NCBI GenBank assembly: GCA_903827245.1
Contig: CAIKHO010000027.1
Coordinates: forward strand, 27,221-91,220
DNA: 64,000 nt
Source: an uncultured Opitutia bacterium
GTDB lineage: Bacteria; Verrucomicrobiota; Verrucomicrobiia; Opitutales; Opitutaceae
Direction of reading: 5' to 3'
Positions within the stretch are counted from its first letter, which is position 1, and the number at the start of each line of letters is the position of its first letter. The notes under the pieces are model-generated. The model had not been told where the DNA came from, searched no databases, and saw only the letters and a program-made list of their open reading frames with translations. Below are positions 1 through 8,003 of this stretch, in pieces. The position numbers were made by a program, and so were the translations under genes.

Positions 1-14
1 AGTGCCAGTGCCAT
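1..14 (-). CDS. Start of a gene truncated by the left window edge
   Basis: On the minus strand an ATG at 14-12 opens a frame reading M-A-L-A before the window ends. A purine-rich GGAGAG lies about nine bases upstream, which is a plausible ribosome binding site. The gene would follow the 312-residue secreted protein and the PilT-like gene on the same strand, so it may be the next member of that operon. Only four codons are visible, so nothing can be said about function. Confidence 0.35.
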
Positions 15-59
15 GTTGAAACTCTCCAGAAAATCGCCCGGCACGGCGAAAACCAAGCC

Positions 60-998
60 CTAAAAGTGTTTCAACTGGGGAAAGTACTTCGCATTGTCAT
101 CGCGCTTCAGGATTTCAGGCAGATTATTCCCCGCCGCGCCCGCCGGCGTTTCCATCACCGGCTGGGCGGGAGGTGGCGCAGGCGGCACCGTCAGGAGCGG
201 TTGCAGGGCGGCGATCCCTGCGGGGCCGTTCGAGGGTGACAAGGGAGGAGCAACGATTTGCAGGTAAGGATTCTCCGGCTGACCCAGCGAGGCGGCCGGC
301 CGCGCCGCAGCCAAGCTGGTCGCATTCGTCGCACCGGACAGTGCCGTCGCAAAATCGAGTCCACTCCCCGCCGGCGGTCCGGCGATATCGGAGGGAAGCC
401 GGGAAAAGGTGGACGGACCACTGCCTGTCTCCTCGGGTTTGAGCAGAAGATTGAAATCATGCGGAGTCATCCATCCTGCCATGTACCCGCCCAAGGGATT
501 GGGCGCATCCTTTGCCGTTGATGGGCCGGGCGCATCGTTGCGCGCTGCCAATTGGCGGTCCGCCAAAGCAGTATCCTCCTTGTCGTCAGACTCTCTGCCC
601 AGCTCATCCGCCAGGCCCGTTCCGGTCTTGGAATCATCGCGGGATTTTCCCGGTTTGCCGCCCCGCTGTGCGTCGGTGGAAAGCGGCCCATTCTTCTTCA
701 TCGCATCGATCAGCCACGAAGCTGACTTGGCGGACGGCGGCGCCAGCTTGTTCTGGGGTGACTGGAGCGCTGGCGCAGACGCCGGGACTGCGAGTGACGG
801 TGTTTCAAAACTGGGCAGCGACAGTCTGTTGTCGCCGCCCATCAGGGTGCTGTCGGTCTTCAAGGCCTCGAGGCCTTGCCGCGTTGCCGTGATCGCGTCA
901 TTGACCGGTTTCTTCTCACCGTCCTCAGCCTCGACCCCCGCGCCGGTCAGCACGGCCAGCATCAGCCCTCGCACAAGAATGGATCGCGGACGTAGCAT
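60..998 (-). CDS. Secreted or envelope protein of unknown function
   Basis: The 312-residue product starts with a basic n-region (MLRPRSILVRG) and a short hydrophobic stretch ending near VEAEDG, so it is probably exported. The rest is low-complexity, rich in Pro, Ala, Gly and Ser, with charged patches, and shows no domain I recognise. It starts only 7 bases after the stop of the PilT-like gene on the same strand, so the two are probably cotranscribed. That neighbour suggests, but does not show, a role with type IV pili or the envelope. The frame and codon choice (G/C third positions) look like a real gene. Confidence 0.6.
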   Translation of the reverse strand: MLRPRSILVRGLMLAVLTGAGVEAEDGEKKPVNDAITATRQGLEALKTDSTLMGGDNRLSLPSFETPSLAVPASAPALQSPQNKLAPPSAKSASWLIDAMKKNGPLSTDAQRGGKPGKSRDDSKTGTGLADELGRESDDKEDTALADRQLAARNDAPGPSTAKDAPNPLGGYMAGWMTPHDFNLLLKPEETGSGPSTFSRLPSDIAGPPAGSGLDFATALSGATNATSLAAARPAASLGQPENPYLQIVAPPLSPSNGPAGIAALQPLLTVPPAPPPAQPVMETPAGAAGNNLPEILKRDDNAKYFPQLKHF

Positions 999-1005
999 GG
1001 CTCCA

Positions 1006-2099
1006 TCAACCGGTCTTCATGAAGATCCCCTTCAGGTTCATTTCCAGGGCCTGGGGATTGGGAGAGAATTTGAGCCCGTCGCTCTTGCTGATCTTTCCGG
1101 CCTTGATCAGGCGGTAGATGTCCTTGTTGAAGGAAAAGCTCGTCGAGTCGCTGCCGCTTTCCAGCATGCCCTGAAGCTTTTCGTTCTGGCCCTCGAGGAT
1201 GAGATTCTTGACCACGGCATCGGCGCTGAGGATCTCGTTGGCCGGAACACGGCCGGTGCCCTCGATCGTGGGAATGAGCTTCTGGCAGATGAAGCCCCGG
1301 ATCGAACCGGCAATCTGGCGGCGGGCCTGGGCAATCTGTTCGGGCGGAAAGAACTCGAAAAGACGCGTCAGCGACTGGGCCACGGTCGCGGCGTGCATCG
1401 TGGAGAACACCAAGTGGCCCGTCTCGGCGGCGCTGATCGCAGTCTCGAATGTCTCCTTGTCGCGCATTTCACCGATCAGGATGATATCGTCTGCCGCAGG
1501 ACGGATTTGATCGCCAGCTCGAAGCTTGGCACGTCGAGCCCGATCTCGCGCTGCTGGAAAAGGGATTTCTCGTCCTGAAAGGTGTATTCGATCGGGTCCT
1601 CGATCGTGACAATGTGCTTGTCCATGTTCAGGTTGATCCAGTTCAGCATCGCGGCCATGGTCGAACTCTTGCCCGAGCCGGTGGCGCCGCAAACGAGCAG
1701 GATTCCGTCCTTCGCCTGGGACAGTTTGATTAGTCCCTCCGCGGTCTGGCCGAGACCAAGGTCATCAAAGCTCGGCACGCGACTCTTGATGTGACGCATG
1801 ACGATGCTCACGAGCCCGCGCTGGTGAAAGGCATTCACCCGGAAACGACCCACGCCGTCGGCGGCATAGGCAAAATCGACCTGCCCGTCATCGTTCCACT
1901 TGGATTTGAAAACCCCGGGGACGTTTTCATCCACGAAGGCCTGTGCCTCGGGGCACGTGATCGGATCCATGTCCACGGGTTTCAAGCGGCCGGCCAGGCG
2001 CACATAGCCGGGCTTGTTGGACTTGACGACGATGTCGCTCGCGCCGCTGTCGACGGCAAGCTTCAGGAGGTCGTTGAACATTTCAGTGTGTGGCGTCAT
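1006..2099 (-). pseudogene. pilT: PilT-like type IV pilus retraction ATPase, frameshifted
   Basis: PilT-family hexameric ATPases power pilus retraction at the inner membrane. The first part (2099 down to about 1491) has the N-terminal PAS-like domain and a Walker A GATGSGKSS. It runs to AIKSVLRQ and then leaves frame. The second part resumes at DDIILIGEMRD (Walker B) and continues through STMHAA to a normal C-terminus, MNLKGIFMKTG. Only two bases (1489-1490) separate the CAG of the first frame from the GAT of the second, so the sequence is short by one base modulo three. The span of 1094 nt would give about 364 residues, normal for PilT. Both halves look intact, so this is either a recent frameshift or a sequencing/assembly error. 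The gene is divergent from dapA. Confidence 0.85.
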
Positions 2100-2190
2100 G
2101 GAGGAATACAGGGCAAAAAAACGTTGCGGATTCTCTAAATCGCCCTGCTCTGTTCAGCAAGGCTTCATTGCCTGTCCGACTATCCTGTCC

Positions 2191-3078
2191 ATGCCTTTAC
2201 CTTCTCTCACCGGCACCATCACCGCGCTGGTCACCCCCTTCCGGCGGCAGCAAGTTGCCTACGATGATCTCGCGCGGCTCGTCGCGCACCAGATCAAGGG
2301 CGGGATCAACGGCCTCGTGCCCGTGGGCACCACGGGGGAATCGCCCACCCTTTCCCACGAGGAGCACATGGACGTGATCCGGGCGGTCATCGCGGCGGCG
2401 CGCGGTCGGGTGCCGGTCATCGCCGGCACGGGATCGAATTCGACGCAGGAGGCGGTCGAACTGACGACGCTGTCCCACGATGCAGGAGCCGACGCCATGC
2501 TGGTCGTGGCGCCTTACTATAACAAGCCCAGCCAGGAGGGTGTTTACCGTCACTTCGCTACGCTGGCGGAAGCAACCGACAAACCCATCATTCTCTATTC
2601 CATCCCGGGCCGCTGCGGAATTGAGATCAGTGTGGCGGTCGTCGAAAGACTGCGGGCGAAATACGCCCACGTCCGCTACATCAAGGAGGCCGGCGGCAGC
2701 GTGGATCGCGTCGACCAGCTCAAGCAAGCGCTGGGCCGGGACATCACCGTCCTCAGCGGCGACGACTCCCTCACCCTGCCCTTCATGGCCGTCGGGGCCG
2801 AAGGCGTGATCAGCGTGGCCTCCAATCTTTACGCGCGCGAGGTCGGGCGGATGGTCCAGCTGGCCCTGCGCAACGACTTCAAGAAAGCCTCCGCGCTGCA
2901 CCGCCAGCTCTACCCGATGTTCAAGGCCATCTTCATCGAGCCCAACCCCGTGCCGATCAAGGCCGCGTTGGTCCGGGCGGGCATCATTTCCTCCGGTGAG
3001 GTACGTGCGCCGCTCTGCGAAATGACGGCCGCCAACGCCCGCGCACTGGCCGTGGCCTTGGCGGCGCTCGACCGCTGA
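2191..3078 (+). CDS. dapA: 4-hydroxy-tetrahydrodipicolinate synthase
   Basis: This cytoplasmic class I aldolase condenses pyruvate with aspartate semialdehyde, the first committed step to diaminopimelate and lysine. The 295-residue protein has the pyruvate-binding GTTGES at about 46-51, YYNKPSQEG near 109 and the proton-relay Tyr in LYSIPGR near 136. The Schiff-base lysine is in YIKEAGG (K165), followed by SGDDSLTLPFMAVG. The start MPLPSLTG at 2191 matches the usual family N-terminus; in-frame starts further upstream would add residues not found in the family. dapB follows after 9 bases and ruvA abuts dapB, so this is an operon. The asd gene that supplies the substrate lies at 49-50 kb. Confidence 0.97.
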   Translation: MPLPSLTGTITALVTPFRRQQVAYDDLARLVAHQIKGGINGLVPVGTTGESPTLSHEEHMDVIRAVIAAARGRVPVIAGTGSNSTQEAVELTTLSHDAGADAMLVVAPYYNKPSQEGVYRHFATLAEATDKPIILYSIPGRCGIEISVAVVERLRAKYAHVRYIKEAGGSVDRVDQLKQALGRDITVLSGDDSLTLPFMAVGAEGVISVASNLYAREVGRMVQLALRNDFKKASALHRQLYPMFKAIFIEPNPVPIKAALVRAGIISSGEVRAPLCEMTAANARALAVALAALDR

Positions 3079-3087
3079 TATTCCGCC

Positions 3088-3819
3088 ATGGCACTGAGCA
3101 TTCTTCTCACCGGCGCCAAGGGACGCATGGGGCAGGCGATCGCAGCCGCCGCACCGGAAATGGGCGTGGTCCTCGCGGGAGCGGTCGACGCCGGTGACGA
3201 TCTAGCCGCTTCCTTCGGGCTCGGCACGGTCGTCGTCGATTTCAGTTCGCACCATGCGACCAAGGCATTGCTCGAACTGGCCGTCGCGCGGGAAAAACCG
3301 GTCGTCATCGGCACGACCGGGCATGCGGCGGCGGAAAAAAAGGATCTGCTCCGGCTTGCCGCGAGGGTCCCGTGCGTATGGGCCGGCAACTTTTCGGTCG
3401 GCGTCAACCTGCTTTTCGCCCTGACCCGCCGCGCCGCGGGAGTGCTCGGGTCCGATTACGACGTCGAGGTCGTGGAGATGCACCATCGCTTCAAGAAGGA
3501 TGCCCCCAGCGGCACGGCCGCGCGCCTGCTCGAAATCATTCTTGAGGAACGCAAGCTGGGTCCCGAGGCCCTGCGGCACGGGCGCTCGGGCATCACCGGC
3601 GAGCGCCAGCCAACCGAGGTCGGCGTACATTCGCTGCGGGGCGGCGACGTCGTGGGCGATCACACCGTGATTTTTTCCGCACTCGGCGAGCGGATCGAGC
3701 TCACGCACAAGGCCAGTGACCGCGGCATTTTCGCCCGTGGCGCGCTGCGCGCGGCGCAGTGGGTCGTCGGGCAGAAGCCCGGGGTCTACGACATGCAGGA
3801 TGTGCTCGGCCTGCGCTAG
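3088..3819 (+). CDS. dapB: 4-hydroxy-tetrahydrodipicolinate reductase
   Basis: DapB reduces the DapA product with NAD(P)H in diaminopimelate/lysine synthesis. The 243-residue protein starts with a Rossmann dinucleotide-binding loop (LLTGAKGRMG, residues 6-15), has the IGTTGH segment near 74-79 and the family signature EMHHRFKKDAPSGTA at about 130-144. That signature carries the catalytic His pair and Lys. It is slightly shorter than the E. coli enzyme (about 273) but complete. It sits between dapA (9-base gap) and ruvA, whose ATG directly follows the TAG of dapB, so translation is probably coupled. Confidence 0.96.
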   Translation: MALSILLTGAKGRMGQAIAAAAPEMGVVLAGAVDAGDDLAASFGLGTVVVDFSSHHATKALLELAVAREKPVVIGTTGHAAAEKKDLLRLAARVPCVWAGNFSVGVNLLFALTRRAAGVLGSDYDVEVVEMHHRFKKDAPSGTAARLLEIILEERKLGPEALRHGRSGITGERQPTEVGVHSLRGGDVVGDHTVIFSALGERIELTHKASDRGIFARGALRAAQWVVGQKPGVYDMQDVLGLR

Positions 3820-4419
3820 ATGATCACCTCGATTCAGGGCACGCTGGTCGCAGCCACTCCACTTCACGCCATCGTCGAGCTGAACGGGCTGGGTTACGAG
3901 GTGAACATCCCCGTGACCACCGCCGAAAAGCTCCCGGCCCCGGGAGGGTCCGTGCGGCTGCACACCCACGTGGTCTATCGCGAGGATGCCCAGACCCTCT
4001 ACGGTTTCGCCACGGCCGAGGAGCGCGATTTTTTCCGGCTTATGATCGAGCAAGTGACCGGGGTCGGGCCGAAGGTCGCGCTGACGATCATGAGCAAGCT
4101 TTCCCTCCCCTTGCTGCGGGGTGCGATTCGCATGGGAGATATCGGCACGCTCGCAAAGTGCCCGGGCATCGGGAAGAAAACCGCCGAGCGGCTGGTGGTC
4201 GAGCTGAAGTCAAAGGTCGGGACTATGGGCGCCGCGACGTTGTCGAACGATGCCTCATCGGGGGAATCCCCTGCCCCGAGCGCCCATCGTGACGCGGTCG
4301 CCGCCTTGGTTGCGCTTGGCTACCGGGCCGCCGATGCCGACACCGCGGTGCGACAAGCCGCCCTCTCGCTCGGTACGAAGGCGACAACCGAGACGCTGAT
4401 CAAGAAAGCGCTGAATTAG
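3820..4419 (+). CDS. ruvA: Holliday junction branch migration protein RuvA
   Basis: RuvA binds four-way junctions and loads the RuvB motor during recombination repair. The 199-residue product has the N-terminal OB fold (MITSIQGTL, with LNGLGYEVNIP) and two helix-hairpin-helix motifs, TGVGPKVAL near 75 and CPGIGKKTAERLV near 108. A linker leads to the C-terminal RuvB-contact domain (about 150-199). Its ATG follows the dapB stop with no gap, an unusual operon partner for a repair gene. Its TAG overlaps by four bases the stop of the convergent anti-sigma-like gene. No ruvB or ruvC is in the window. Confidence 0.96.
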   Translation: MITSIQGTLVAATPLHAIVELNGLGYEVNIPVTTAEKLPAPGGSVRLHTHVVYREDAQTLYGFATAEERDFFRLMIEQVTGVGPKVALTIMSKLSLPLLRGAIRMGDIGTLAKCPGIGKKTAERLVVELKSKVGTMGAATLSNDASSGESPAPSAHRDAVAALVALGYRAADADTAVRQAALSLGTKATTETLIKKALN

Positions 4420-5105
4420 CGCTGAAACTGGAATGACGCCTGTTCCACGTTGCCTTGGAAAGGCAGGCGGCTCTCAAAGACCTGCTGGTCGGTGTCCTTC
4501 CGGATATTCGGATGTGGCTCAAAGACCAACTCGGAAGCCGAGACGTGTGCCATCGGGACAAATTTAACCTGGCGCATCCAGTCCAAGGAGGGTGTTTGAT
4601 CCGCCACGCCTTCGACCTTGGTTCCGGTCGGTGCCAGACGGACACTGTTGTGAGCAATCGTCACCGGCGAAGCACTGGCAGGCGACGCCAAGGCCGGGGA
4701 TGACATGGGGCGTGCCGGCTGGCTGGAGGTGACTTGCGCCAGACCCTGCGCAGCCGGGGCGTACAGGTTGGCCGGACGCTGCAGGAACAGGAAAGCGACG
4801 CACGCCGCCGCGGCCAAGCCGGTACCGTACGCGATCCATGCATAACTCCCCTTGGATGCAGGAAACGCCTGGATCTTTTCGTCAGCGGCTGCTGCGGCAG
4901 TCGCCAGCTTCACTCCCACCTCCGGCGAAGGATGCGGTTGTTCGAACAGCATGGTGCAGGCCCGGTGCATGCGGCAGTATTGCTGGTAGGTGGCCCGGCG
5001 GGCGGGGTTGCGCGCAATCTCCTCCTCGAGCTGGGCGGCGGCGTCCGGCTCGATCTGTTGGTCGAGGTAAAGATTGAGCAATTCGATGAACTTGGAATCT
5101 TTCAT
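4416..5105 (-). CDS. Membrane anti-sigma-like protein paired with the ECF sigma factor
   Basis: The 229-residue product begins with a cytoplasmic helical region (MKDSKFIELLNLYLDQQIEP, then LEEEIARNP) typical of anti-sigma N-termini. Around residues 87-105 is one membrane segment (AWIAYGTGLAAAACVAFLFL), followed by a Pro/Ala/Ser-rich outer part. The YCRMHRAC segment has Cys and His residues but does not fit the classical HxxxCxxC zinc motif. Its ATG overlaps the TGA of the sigma gene (ATGA), so the two are translationally coupled. From this arrangement I infer that it restrains that sigma factor; the sequence alone does not prove it. Confidence 0.72.
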   Translation of the reverse strand: MKDSKFIELLNLYLDQQIEPDAAAQLEEEIARNPARRATYQQYCRMHRACTMLFEQPHPSPEVGVKLATAAAAADEKIQAFPASKGSYAWIAYGTGLAAAACVAFLFLQRPANLYAPAAQGLAQVTSSQPARPMSSPALASPASASPVTIAHNSVRLAPTGTKVEGVADQTPSLDWMRQVKFVPMAHVSASELVFEPHPNIRKDTDQQVFESRLPFQGNVEQASFQFQR

Positions 5106-5704
5106 TTGAAATCATCTCCCATCTTGGCGCGCAGACTTTCGCGGGCGCGCGCAATGCGGCTTTTGACCGTGCCGACCGAAATACCAAGGATCGCGGCGAT
5201 CTCCTCGTAGGAGAGATTCTTGATGTTCCGCAGAACCAGAATCTCACGGTGCTTGGCACTGAGTTTTTCCATCCCGGTGGCAATGCGGCTGACGAACTCC
5301 TGCGTGACCGTGGCGTCCTCGGGAGTCTCAAGCTCGGCGGGTATGATATCGGCCAGCGTGGTGCTGTTGTCGGCACTGACCGGGGCGTCGAAGGAAACGG
5401 ATTTGTCCCGTTTGCGGCGCCACCAGTACCAGTAACGATTGCGAGCCAGATTAGTGGCTATTTGGTAGAGCCAGGTGGAAAAGGCGGAATCGCCGCGGAA
5501 GTTAGCCAAGCCGCGATGAGCCCGGATGAACGCGTCCTGGGTCACTTCCTCTGCATCCTGCTGGTTGCGCAGTAGCTGGTTCACCATCGCGTAAATCCGG
5601 TCCCAATAGCGTAAAACCATCTCGTTGAATGCGGCTTGGTCGCCGCTTTTGAACCGGTCCACGAGGAGTCGGTCGAAGGCCACTTCTTGAGCTTTGGTTG
5701 ACAT
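5102..5704 (-). CDS. ECF (sigma-70 family) RNA polymerase sigma factor
   Basis: This is an alternative sigma factor of the extracytoplasmic-function type. The 200-residue protein has region 2 (LVDRFKSGDQAAFNEMV, then DAEEVTQDAFIRAHRG and FSTWLYQIATNLARN) and region 4 (LSAKHREILVLRN, then SYEEIAAILGISVGTVKSRIARARESLR, the -35-binding helix-turn-helix). I chose the start MSTKAQ at 5704 because an upstream in-frame ATG at 5887 would add 61 unrelated residues and run through the promoter. An ECF-type promoter lies just upstream, so autoregulation is likely. An anti-sigma-like gene overlaps its 3' end. Confidence 0.93.
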   Translation of the reverse strand: MSTKAQEVAFDRLLVDRFKSGDQAAFNEMVLRYWDRIYAMVNQLLRNQQDAEEVTQDAFIRAHRGLANFRGDSAFSTWLYQIATNLARNRYWYWWRRKRDKSVSFDAPVSADNSTTLADIIPAELETPEDATVTQEFVSRIATGMEKLSAKHREILVLRNIKNLSYEEIAAILGISVGTVKSRIARARESLRAKMGDDFK

Positions 5705-5721
5705 ACGTTCAACTTCGCTCC

Positions 5722-5746
5722 GACGGGCGTATTTTTGAATTGTTCC
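5722..5746 (-). promoter_or_regulatory. Probable autoregulated ECF promoter (GGAAC-N16-CGTC)
   Basis: Read on the minus strand, GGAAC (5746-5742) is followed after exactly 16 bases by CGTC (5725-5722). This is the classical -35/-10 pair used by group IV sigma factors. The element lies 18 to 42 bases before the chosen ATG of the ECF sigma gene, which leaves a leader of about ten bases. It supports both the start choice and self-activation of the sigma/anti-sigma operon. Confidence 0.65.
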
Positions 5747-5872
5747 CAAGGTTTTAGAGGGATTTGCATAGACCGCATCATCGTTCCGGTCAACTGTGCG
5801 ACGGGTTGCGGGGGAGAAATTTCTTGCCAACTGGTGAACCCAAAACCTATTTCGCACATTCCTTTGGATCGG

Positions 5873-5947
5873 GGGTTGGTAGCTCAATGGTAGAGCAGTT
5901 GCCTTTTAAGCAATTGGTTCTGGGTTCGAATCCCAGCCAGCCCACCA
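5873..5947 (+). tRNA. tRNA-Lys (UUU)
   Basis: A complete cloverleaf can be drawn. The acceptor stem GGGTTGG pairs with CCAGCCC (one U-G pair), the D arm is GCTC/GAGC and the anticodon arm is GTTGC-CTTTTAA-GCAAT with anticodon TTT. The T arm is CTGGG-TTCGAAT-CCCAG. The 3' CCA is encoded (5945-5947). It lies alone between the ECF sigma gene and a signal-peptidase-like gene, with no integrase nearby. Confidence 0.96.
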
Positions 5948-6025
5948 TCCGGACCATGAATAAGGCGGCGCGGTTGCATGCCGGCAGAAAGCGTTATTAA
6001 ACGGGCGGCTTTCGCCCGGCGGTCC

Positions 6026-6526
6026 CTAATGGGCCGCGCCCGCTTTCGTCTCGTCCAGTTCATGCGCCAGGCTCGCGTAGACCTGTCCGAGCAAGTTCTG
6101 GGGCGTGATGAGTTCGTCATCCGGCTCGGGATTATTAAGACCCCGGGCCCGCCAACCGCGCTCCTCATGCTGCACCAATCGATGGGCAACACGCCGGCCC
6201 TCGGAATTGAGGTATACGACGGTCATTCCTTCGTGCAGCTCATTGAATGAAACCGGCCGGATGACGAGGATCGTTCCGTCGCCGTAGACGGGAGCCATCG
6301 AATCTCCCGCGCCGACCAGCACATCCCGGCCGGGTTCAAGTCCCGCGAGCAGTTCGGCATCATGCCAGACCTCGCGACGCGACACATGGGTACTGGGTGC
6401 CGCTGTCTGCAGTCGCGATGCTGGCTCCGCACAGCCGGGCAGCCACCAGAACATCGCCGAGATTCCGGCGACGGCCAAACGCCGGCTGACGGCGAACGGA
6501 TCATGCGATATGCCGCGAACTGTCAA
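6026..6526 (-). CDS. Signal-peptidase-like S24/S26 protein, Ser/His type (copy 1)
   Basis: The 166-residue protein has the boxes of the signal peptidase superfamily: GDSMAP with Ser76, a DGTILVIR strand, GMTVVYLN, VAHRLV with His115, and a GLNNPEPDD segment (129-137). The last resembles the GD-N-D box of Ser/His enzymes such as SipW or Sec11, rather than the Ser/Lys bacterial LepB type. The frame opens with TTG at 6526; the N-terminus is basic, then hydrophobic, and ends WWLPGC, so it may be a lipoprotein, although Pro before Gly-Cys is unusual. A close paralogue lies at 9455-9910. It could be a peptidase or an inactive relative; the substrate is unknown. Confidence 0.7.
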   Translation of the reverse strand: MTVRGISHDPFAVSRRLAVAGISAMFWWLPGCAEPASRLQTAAPSTHVSRREVWHDAELLAGLEPGRDVLVGAGDSMAPVYGDGTILVIRPVSFNELHEGMTVVYLNSEGRRVAHRLVQHEERGWRARGLNNPEPDDELITPQNLLGQVYASLAHELDETKAGAAH

Positions 6527-6565
6527 AATGTGGTTAATTTCGGTTTTCTGCTCAAAGCTCGCAAA

Positions 6566-6615
6566 TTGTGGTTTTCAAATGCAGTAAGATGTAAACACTT
6601 GGCTAAAAACCACAA
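6566..6615. promoter_or_regulatory. 10-bp inverted repeat in front of the NarL-type regulator
   Basis: TTGTGGTTTT (6566-6575) and AAAACCACAA (6606-6615) form a perfect 10-bp inverted repeat with arms 30 bases apart. The right arm ends 15 bases before the ATG of the response regulator. The block is much richer in A+T than its surroundings and lies between that gene and the divergent peptidase-like gene. It could be a pair of operator half-sites or a leader hairpin. Confidence 0.5.
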
Positions 6616-6630
6616 CCCCGCTGTTTTTTA

Positions 6631-7278
6631 ATGAAACGCCTCGTCATTGTTGAAGACCAGACCGCCATCCGTGAAATGCTGGCGGAAATCCTCCGCTTGG
6701 ATCCCAATTACAAGCTCGTGGGTGAAAGCGGGGACGGCCAGAGCGCCCACAATCTTTGCCTCGATGTTGCGCCCGATGTCCTGGTGCTCGACGCCAAGCT
6801 TCCCGGTCTGAACGGCGTGGACCTGCTGAGGCGGATCAGCAAGAAGCTGCCGGCCATGCGGGTCCTGGTTTTTTCGGGCCACGAAAATCCCATGCTGGTG
6901 CGCGAGATGCTCGAAGCCGGGGCCCACGGCTTTGTGGAAAAAACCGCCGGCCTCTTCGAGTTCAAGAAGGGCTTGGAAACAGTGGCCAACGGCGGCACCT
7001 ACTTCGGCCCGGCGGTGGCGGCGCTTCTGCGCAATGTCGTCGCCAACCCGAGTGCGAGCAACGCGCCGGATTTCCTGACCGACCGTGAGCGTGAGATTCT
7101 GCAACTGGTCGCGGAGAGCAACAGCACCAAGGAAATCGCCGCCAAGCTCGGAATCAGCGTGAAGACAGTCGACAACCACCGGACCAATCTGATGCGCAAG
7201 CTGAACCTGCACGATGTAGCGAGTCTCACGCGCTACGCGCTAGAGATTGGGCTCATCGAGCCCAAGAAAACGCAGTAA
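6631..7278 (+). CDS. NarL/FixJ-type response regulator
   Basis: This is a two-component transcription regulator of 215 residues. The receiver domain (1-120) has the acidic pair ED near residues 8-9, the phospho-acceptor D54 in LVLDAKLPG and the conserved Lys in VEKTAG (K104). The C-terminal LuxR-type helix-turn-helix (about 146-210) reads LTDREREILQLVAE, then KEIAAKLGISVKTVDNHR. No histidine kinase is next to it; the only kinase in the window is the hybrid one at 22.7 kb, which has its own receiver. Its start is preceded by an A+T-rich block with an inverted repeat. Confidence 0.93.
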   Translation: MKRLVIVEDQTAIREMLAEILRLDPNYKLVGESGDGQSAHNLCLDVAPDVLVLDAKLPGLNGVDLLRRISKKLPAMRVLVFSGHENPMLVREMLEAGAHGFVEKTAGLFEFKKGLETVANGGTYFGPAVAALLRNVVANPSASNAPDFLTDREREILQLVAESNSTKEIAAKLGISVKTVDNHRTNLMRKLNLHDVASLTRYALEIGLIEPKKTQ

Positions 7279-7349
7279 AAGCCTTGCGGCGGTAAAAATC
7301 TCGCCCAATAGATGGCGTGCGTCTTTTTTCGTTTTCACGCCATTCCTAC

Positions 7350-7910
7350 ATGAACATTGTTGCCAAGCAATTTTGCCTCGTTCTGACCGGAGCCGCCCTG
7401 ATTCTGGCCGGCTGCAGTAAAAAGCCCACCCGGCCCACGCCCAATCAGACCATGATGGGGCCGCAGAATGGCGGAAACACCCCGGCGCCGACCGAGGTGC
7501 CCACTAATTTCGCCCCCGATTCCGGACTTCAAGCCCGTCCCGCCGGTGACGATTTTGGGCCGGACGGCACCTTGCGCGGCAAGTTTGAGGCGGTTTATTT
7601 CGATTTCGACCGCTTTGACATCAAGGCCGGCGAGCGCGCCAAACTGCAGTCGGCCGCGCAGTATCTTAAGGACCACCCCGACCAACGCCTGCTGCTGGAA
7701 GGCCATTGCGACTGGCGCGGCACGGCCGAGTACAATCTAGCGCTCGGCGACCGCCGCGCCAGTGCCGCGAAGAAGTATCTCGGCACCATCGGCGTTCCCG
7801 CTGACAAGCTGGAAACGCTTTCCAAGGGTAGCTTGGAAGCGGCCAAGCAGGCGGATGATGCGACCATGGCGAAGGATCGCCGCGTGGATTTGGTCATCCT
7901 GAAGAAATAA
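7350..7910 (+). CDS. pal: OmpA/Pal-type peptidoglycan-associated lipoprotein
   Basis: The 186-residue product has a lipoprotein signal ending LILAGC (Cys22), a Pro/Thr-rich linker and a C-terminal OmpA-like domain. That domain shows YFDFDRFDIKAGERAKL, LLLEGHCDWRGTAEYN and LALGDRRASAAKKYL, which bind diaminopimelate peptidoglycan. I prefer the ATG at 7350 because the signal peptide then has normal length; an in-frame GTG at 7317 is possible. Pal normally works with TolA/TolB at the outer membrane, but no tol genes are here. A strong hairpin terminator follows the stop. Confidence 0.9.
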   Translation: MNIVAKQFCLVLTGAALILAGCSKKPTRPTPNQTMMGPQNGGNTPAPTEVPTNFAPDSGLQARPAGDDFGPDGTLRGKFEAVYFDFDRFDIKAGERAKLQSAAQYLKDHPDQRLLLEGHCDWRGTAEYNLALGDRRASAAKKYLGTIGVPADKLETLSKGSLEAAKQADDATMAKDRRVDLVILKK

Positions 7911-7925
7911 CCAGCCCTTCACTTT

Positions 7926-7957
7926 AAAAGCCCCGGAACAATCCGGGGCTTTTTTAT
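7926..7957 (+). terminator. Rho-independent terminator after pal
   Basis: AAAAGCCCCGGA, the loop ACAA and TCCGGGGCTTTTTT form a perfect 12-bp stem with a run of T at the 3' side. It lies 15 bases after the pal stop and before the convergent dipeptidase gene. The A-run on the left arm means it could also act on the opposite strand. Confidence 0.92.
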
Positions 7958-8003
7958 TTGCCGGTCCAACGACGACCACGAGCGGTGCGGTGCGTGAACC
8001 GCC

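Noticed and set aside
2100..2190. Lysine riboswitch in front of dapA
   Set aside because: The gap is only 91 bases, too short for the lysine riboswitch fold, and no matching core was seen.
5873..5947. tRNA-Lys as an integration site
   Set aside because: No integrase, no direct repeat of the tRNA 3' end and no foreign-looking block was seen next to it.
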